Positions 7,069-8,008 of a stretch of 8,008 nt of DNA are shown here, piece by piece. The notes beneath the pieces are model-generated. The model worked only from the letters and a program-made list of their open reading frames with translations. It made no database searches and was not told where the DNA came from. The DNA comes from Candidatus Aalborgicola bjergmarkensis. GTDB lineage: Bacteria > Pseudomonadota > Gammaproteobacteria > Burkholderiales > Burkholderiaceae_C. The translations under genes and the position numbers were made by a program. The stretch lies in the NCBI GenBank assembly GCA_016708725.1, contig JADJFE010000009.1, positions 1 through 8,008 of the forward strand, given 5' to 3'. Each line of letters starts with the position of its first letter. The stretch's first letter is position 1.

Positions 7069-7145
7069 GCGGGCAACCCCAGATAGTTGGGCCGGTGTGT
7101 CGTAACACCTGAAAGTAGCGGTAGCAACCCCCACCGAAAGCCCGC
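7069..7145 (+). ncRNA. Candidate structured RNA resembling C4/P4-CI antisense RNA
   Basis: GCGGGC (7069-7074) pairs with GCCCGC (7140-7145) to close a domain. Inside are GGTGT/ACACC (7094-7098 with 7105-7109) and CGGT/ACCG (7119-7122 with 7133-7136), separated by TGAAAGTAG and with a C-rich loop AGCAACCCCC. The succession of stem, GAAAG linker, stem with exposed CCCCC, then GAAAGCCC resembles, from memory, the C4 antisense RNAs of phages P1/P7 and the CI immunity RNA of P4, which pair with nearby leader sequences to stop expression. In line with this, GGCAACCCCA (7072-7081) is complementary at nine of ten bases to TGGGGTGGCC (7210-7219) downstream. The P4-type integrase fits the context. Assignment needs a covariance-model search. 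Confidence 0.45.
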
Positions 7146-7172
7146 CTTATCTTGTCTGGATTCTGGGGCGGG
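7141..7172 (+). terminator. Terminator-like hairpin that competes with the RNA closing stem
   Basis: CCCGCC (7141-7146) pairs perfectly with GGCGGG (7167-7172) over a 20-base loop. The following bases, TTGTGGTTTATC, are only moderately T-rich, so termination would be weak. The left arm is the same segment used by the closing stem at 7140-7145, so the two folds exclude each other. Confidence 0.3.
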
Positions 7173-7203
7173 TTGTGGTTTATCTAAGGCCTAGCCCTAC
7201 GGT

Positions 7204-7509
7204 TTGGGATGGGGTGGCCAGCACGGTAACGCCTGGCGCGCGACTACTTTCGCGTTACGAACACCCCAGTCACCGAATGCAGTCGCACCGCATCCGGTGG
7301 TTTTAGTTCAAGTGCAGGGAACGGAAACTCATGAAACCGGGACCGTAAAGCCGGGCACATTGCCCGCGACCACCCATACCGACCACCTGGCGCTACTCCA
7401 ACGCGCCACTAACCTTGAGCATGGCGTTGGGGCACATCCGCCATTCCAGCGAGCAAGACAGTATCCACCAGCCACGGGCGGGCCACGTATCTGCGGCAAA
7501 GAGCGCTGA
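7204..7509 (+). pseudogene. Possible decayed small gene of the island (TTG-started open frame)
   Basis: The frame opens with TTG at 7204, has no clear Shine-Dalgarno sequence, and runs 101 codons to 7509. The segment GWGGQHGNAWRATTF vaguely recalls the N-terminus of Ash/Icd-like proteins that follow C4-type RNAs in P4-like elements; I cannot confirm this. A second start at ATG 7331, after an AGGGAACGGA stretch, stops after five codons. The open frame then carries PATTHTDHLALLQRATNLEH, and the neighbouring frame continues plausibly as IRHSSEQDSIHQPRAGHVSA to a TGA at 7556-7558. This suggests one or two small genes broken by frameshifts. It is treated as degenerate coding sequence of unknown function. 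Confidence 0.3.
7226..7258. repeat. Seven-base perfect inverted repeat
   Basis: GTAACGC (7226-7232) and GCGTTAC (7252-7258) are exact reverse complements with a 19-base spacer. The repeat lies just past the TTG of the 7204 frame and the sequence complementary to the C4-like RNA, so it could form a hairpin in the same leader. It is short enough to be chance. Confidence 0.35.
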
Positions 7510-7666
7510 AACAACTTTGCGCGATGGAAGGGGGGCGCACCAAGAACCACGTTCTTGACTCGCCAATGGTCGCAACCGCGCAATCCGATTCCGGCCGGTC
7601 TTCGTCTTGAACCCGACAGCACATTGCATGAGCGCGCGGCCTGGTGTTGGCAGCAGGGTCGTGACA

Positions 7667-7834
7667 TTGAACCGCAAGGCAACATACTTGCAACGGGCCA
7701 TAACGATCCTGGAGCGAAGTTGGGCGAACATCGTGCAAACCTTCAGCCCATCCATTGAGAGCGCTCTGGAGATCGCCGGTGGCGTCCATCACGTTACAGA
7801 GCAACCGTCCAAGCCTGTGGAGGTGGAAGTATGA
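7667..7834 (+). CDS. Small hypothetical protein (about 55 residues) with ATGA overlap to the next gene
   Basis: The frame ends at TGA 7832-7834 and is open back to 7607. The best start is TTG 7667 (NRKATYLQRAITILERSW), with AGGG at eight bases; TTG 7607 or ATG 7628 are alternatives. The C-terminus reads SPSIESALEIAGGVHHV then EQPSKPVEVEV. Its last codons carry the GGAGG ribosome binding site of the next gene, and the two overlap by ATGA (7831-7834), a sign of translational coupling in a former operon. No family is recognised. The gene may still be intact, unlike its neighbours. A 150-codon minus-strand frame over the same bases is judged a shadow. Confidence 0.4.
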   Translation: MNRKATYLQRAITILERSWANIVQTFSPSIESALEIAGGVHHVTEQPSKPVEVEV

Positions 7835-8008
7835 GCGCGGCAACAGAACAGGACGAAGCATCGGGCCGAACTCACAATTCAGAGCTTTAATCCTTCATTG
7901 CGGACCCGTATGAATTCACCGAGCCTGCTGAGGCACCTGATAGTCGCTTATCCAAACCCTGGTTGAGCCAAATCCTGACGGGGATTCGTCTGAACACACC
8001 GCCTGGCG
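7831..8008 (+). pseudogene. 5' part of a frameshifted island gene, continuing past the right edge
   Basis: ATG 7831 follows GGAGGTGGAAGT, a strong ribosome binding site, and overlaps the preceding stop. It encodes MSAATEQDEASGRTHNSEL and then hits TAA at 7888-7890. A one-base shift before that stop gives IQSFNP, and returning to the first frame gives FIADPYEFTEPAEAPDSRL then SKPWLS. Another one-base loss near 7968 would then be needed for PNPDGDSSEHTAW at the end of the window. Three apparent single-base deletions in under 180 bases mark it as a pseudogene, in line with the rest of the island. Its position after a C4-like RNA and small ORFs is where replication genes lie in P4-like elements, but the visible part does not identify a family. 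Confidence 0.5.

Larger units (their letters stand above)
2505..8008. mobile_element. Decayed integrative island (P4-satellite-like) at tRNA-Pro; right end outside the window
   Basis: The region starts at the tRNA-Pro 3' end with an integrase relic in the canonical orientation. Beyond it every recognisable gene is broken or very short, including a full-length IS1634-type transposase relic, which shows a long period without selection. Short coupled ORFs and a C4/CI-like RNA segment at 7069-7145 suggest a P4-like satellite or related small island. The contrast with the intact core genes left of 2530 marks the boundary. No attR is seen, so the right limit is unknown. Confidence 0.65.

Noticed and set aside
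7409..7861. A 150-codon minus-strand open frame
   Set aside because: It opposes plus-strand frames that show ribosome binding sites and an ATGA overlap. Its Arg/Cys/Leu-rich product looks like a GC-rich shadow.
1..8008. CRISPR arrays, rRNA, riboswitches of known classes
   Set aside because: No regularly spaced repeats, rRNA segments or known riboswitch cores were seen on either strand.

Overview
The window looks like a chromosomal segment of a betaproteobacterium, probably Burkholderiales (Comamonadaceae-like). This rests on the rpsT protein, the DUF3336/patatin protein, the P4-type integrase and the IS1634-type transposase, all judged from remembered family sequences rather than a search. 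It divides sharply into an intact core (1-2529) and a decayed mobile island (about 2530 to the right edge).

Core: the 3' end of a multi-pass membrane transporter (probably MFS) runs rightward into a bidirectional hairpin terminator. Facing it is rpsT (ribosomal protein S20), preceded on the same strand by a 477-residue DUF3336/patatin-type acyl hydrolase. The probable rpsT -10 box overlaps the patatin stop codon. Divergent from patatin is tRNA-Pro(UGG) with its own sigma70-like promoter.

Island: 159 bases past the tRNA-Pro CCA end begins a P4-type tyrosine recombinase gene. Its reading frame can be followed almost to the C-terminus only by changing frame about ten times, and the catalytic tyrosine codon is now His. 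This is the usual layout of an island integrated into a tRNA 3' end, here with a dead integrase. Next come about 1 kb of unrecognised sequence and two stacked hairpins. Then there is a full-length but frameshifted IS1634-family transposase relic on the minus strand, with one catalytic Asp lost next to a stop codon. To its right are short plus-strand reading frames with good Shine-Dalgarno sequences or ATGA coupling, a structured segment resembling C4/P4-CI antisense RNA, and a frameshifted gene leaving the window. The order integrase, C4-like RNA, small genes suggests a fossil P4-like satellite or related island. attR is not in the window.

No intact new defence or metabolic system is visible. 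The points most worth checking are the C4-like RNA with its downstream complementarity and alternative hairpin, the hairpin pair at 4721-4763, and the coupled small ORFs near 6775-7053.
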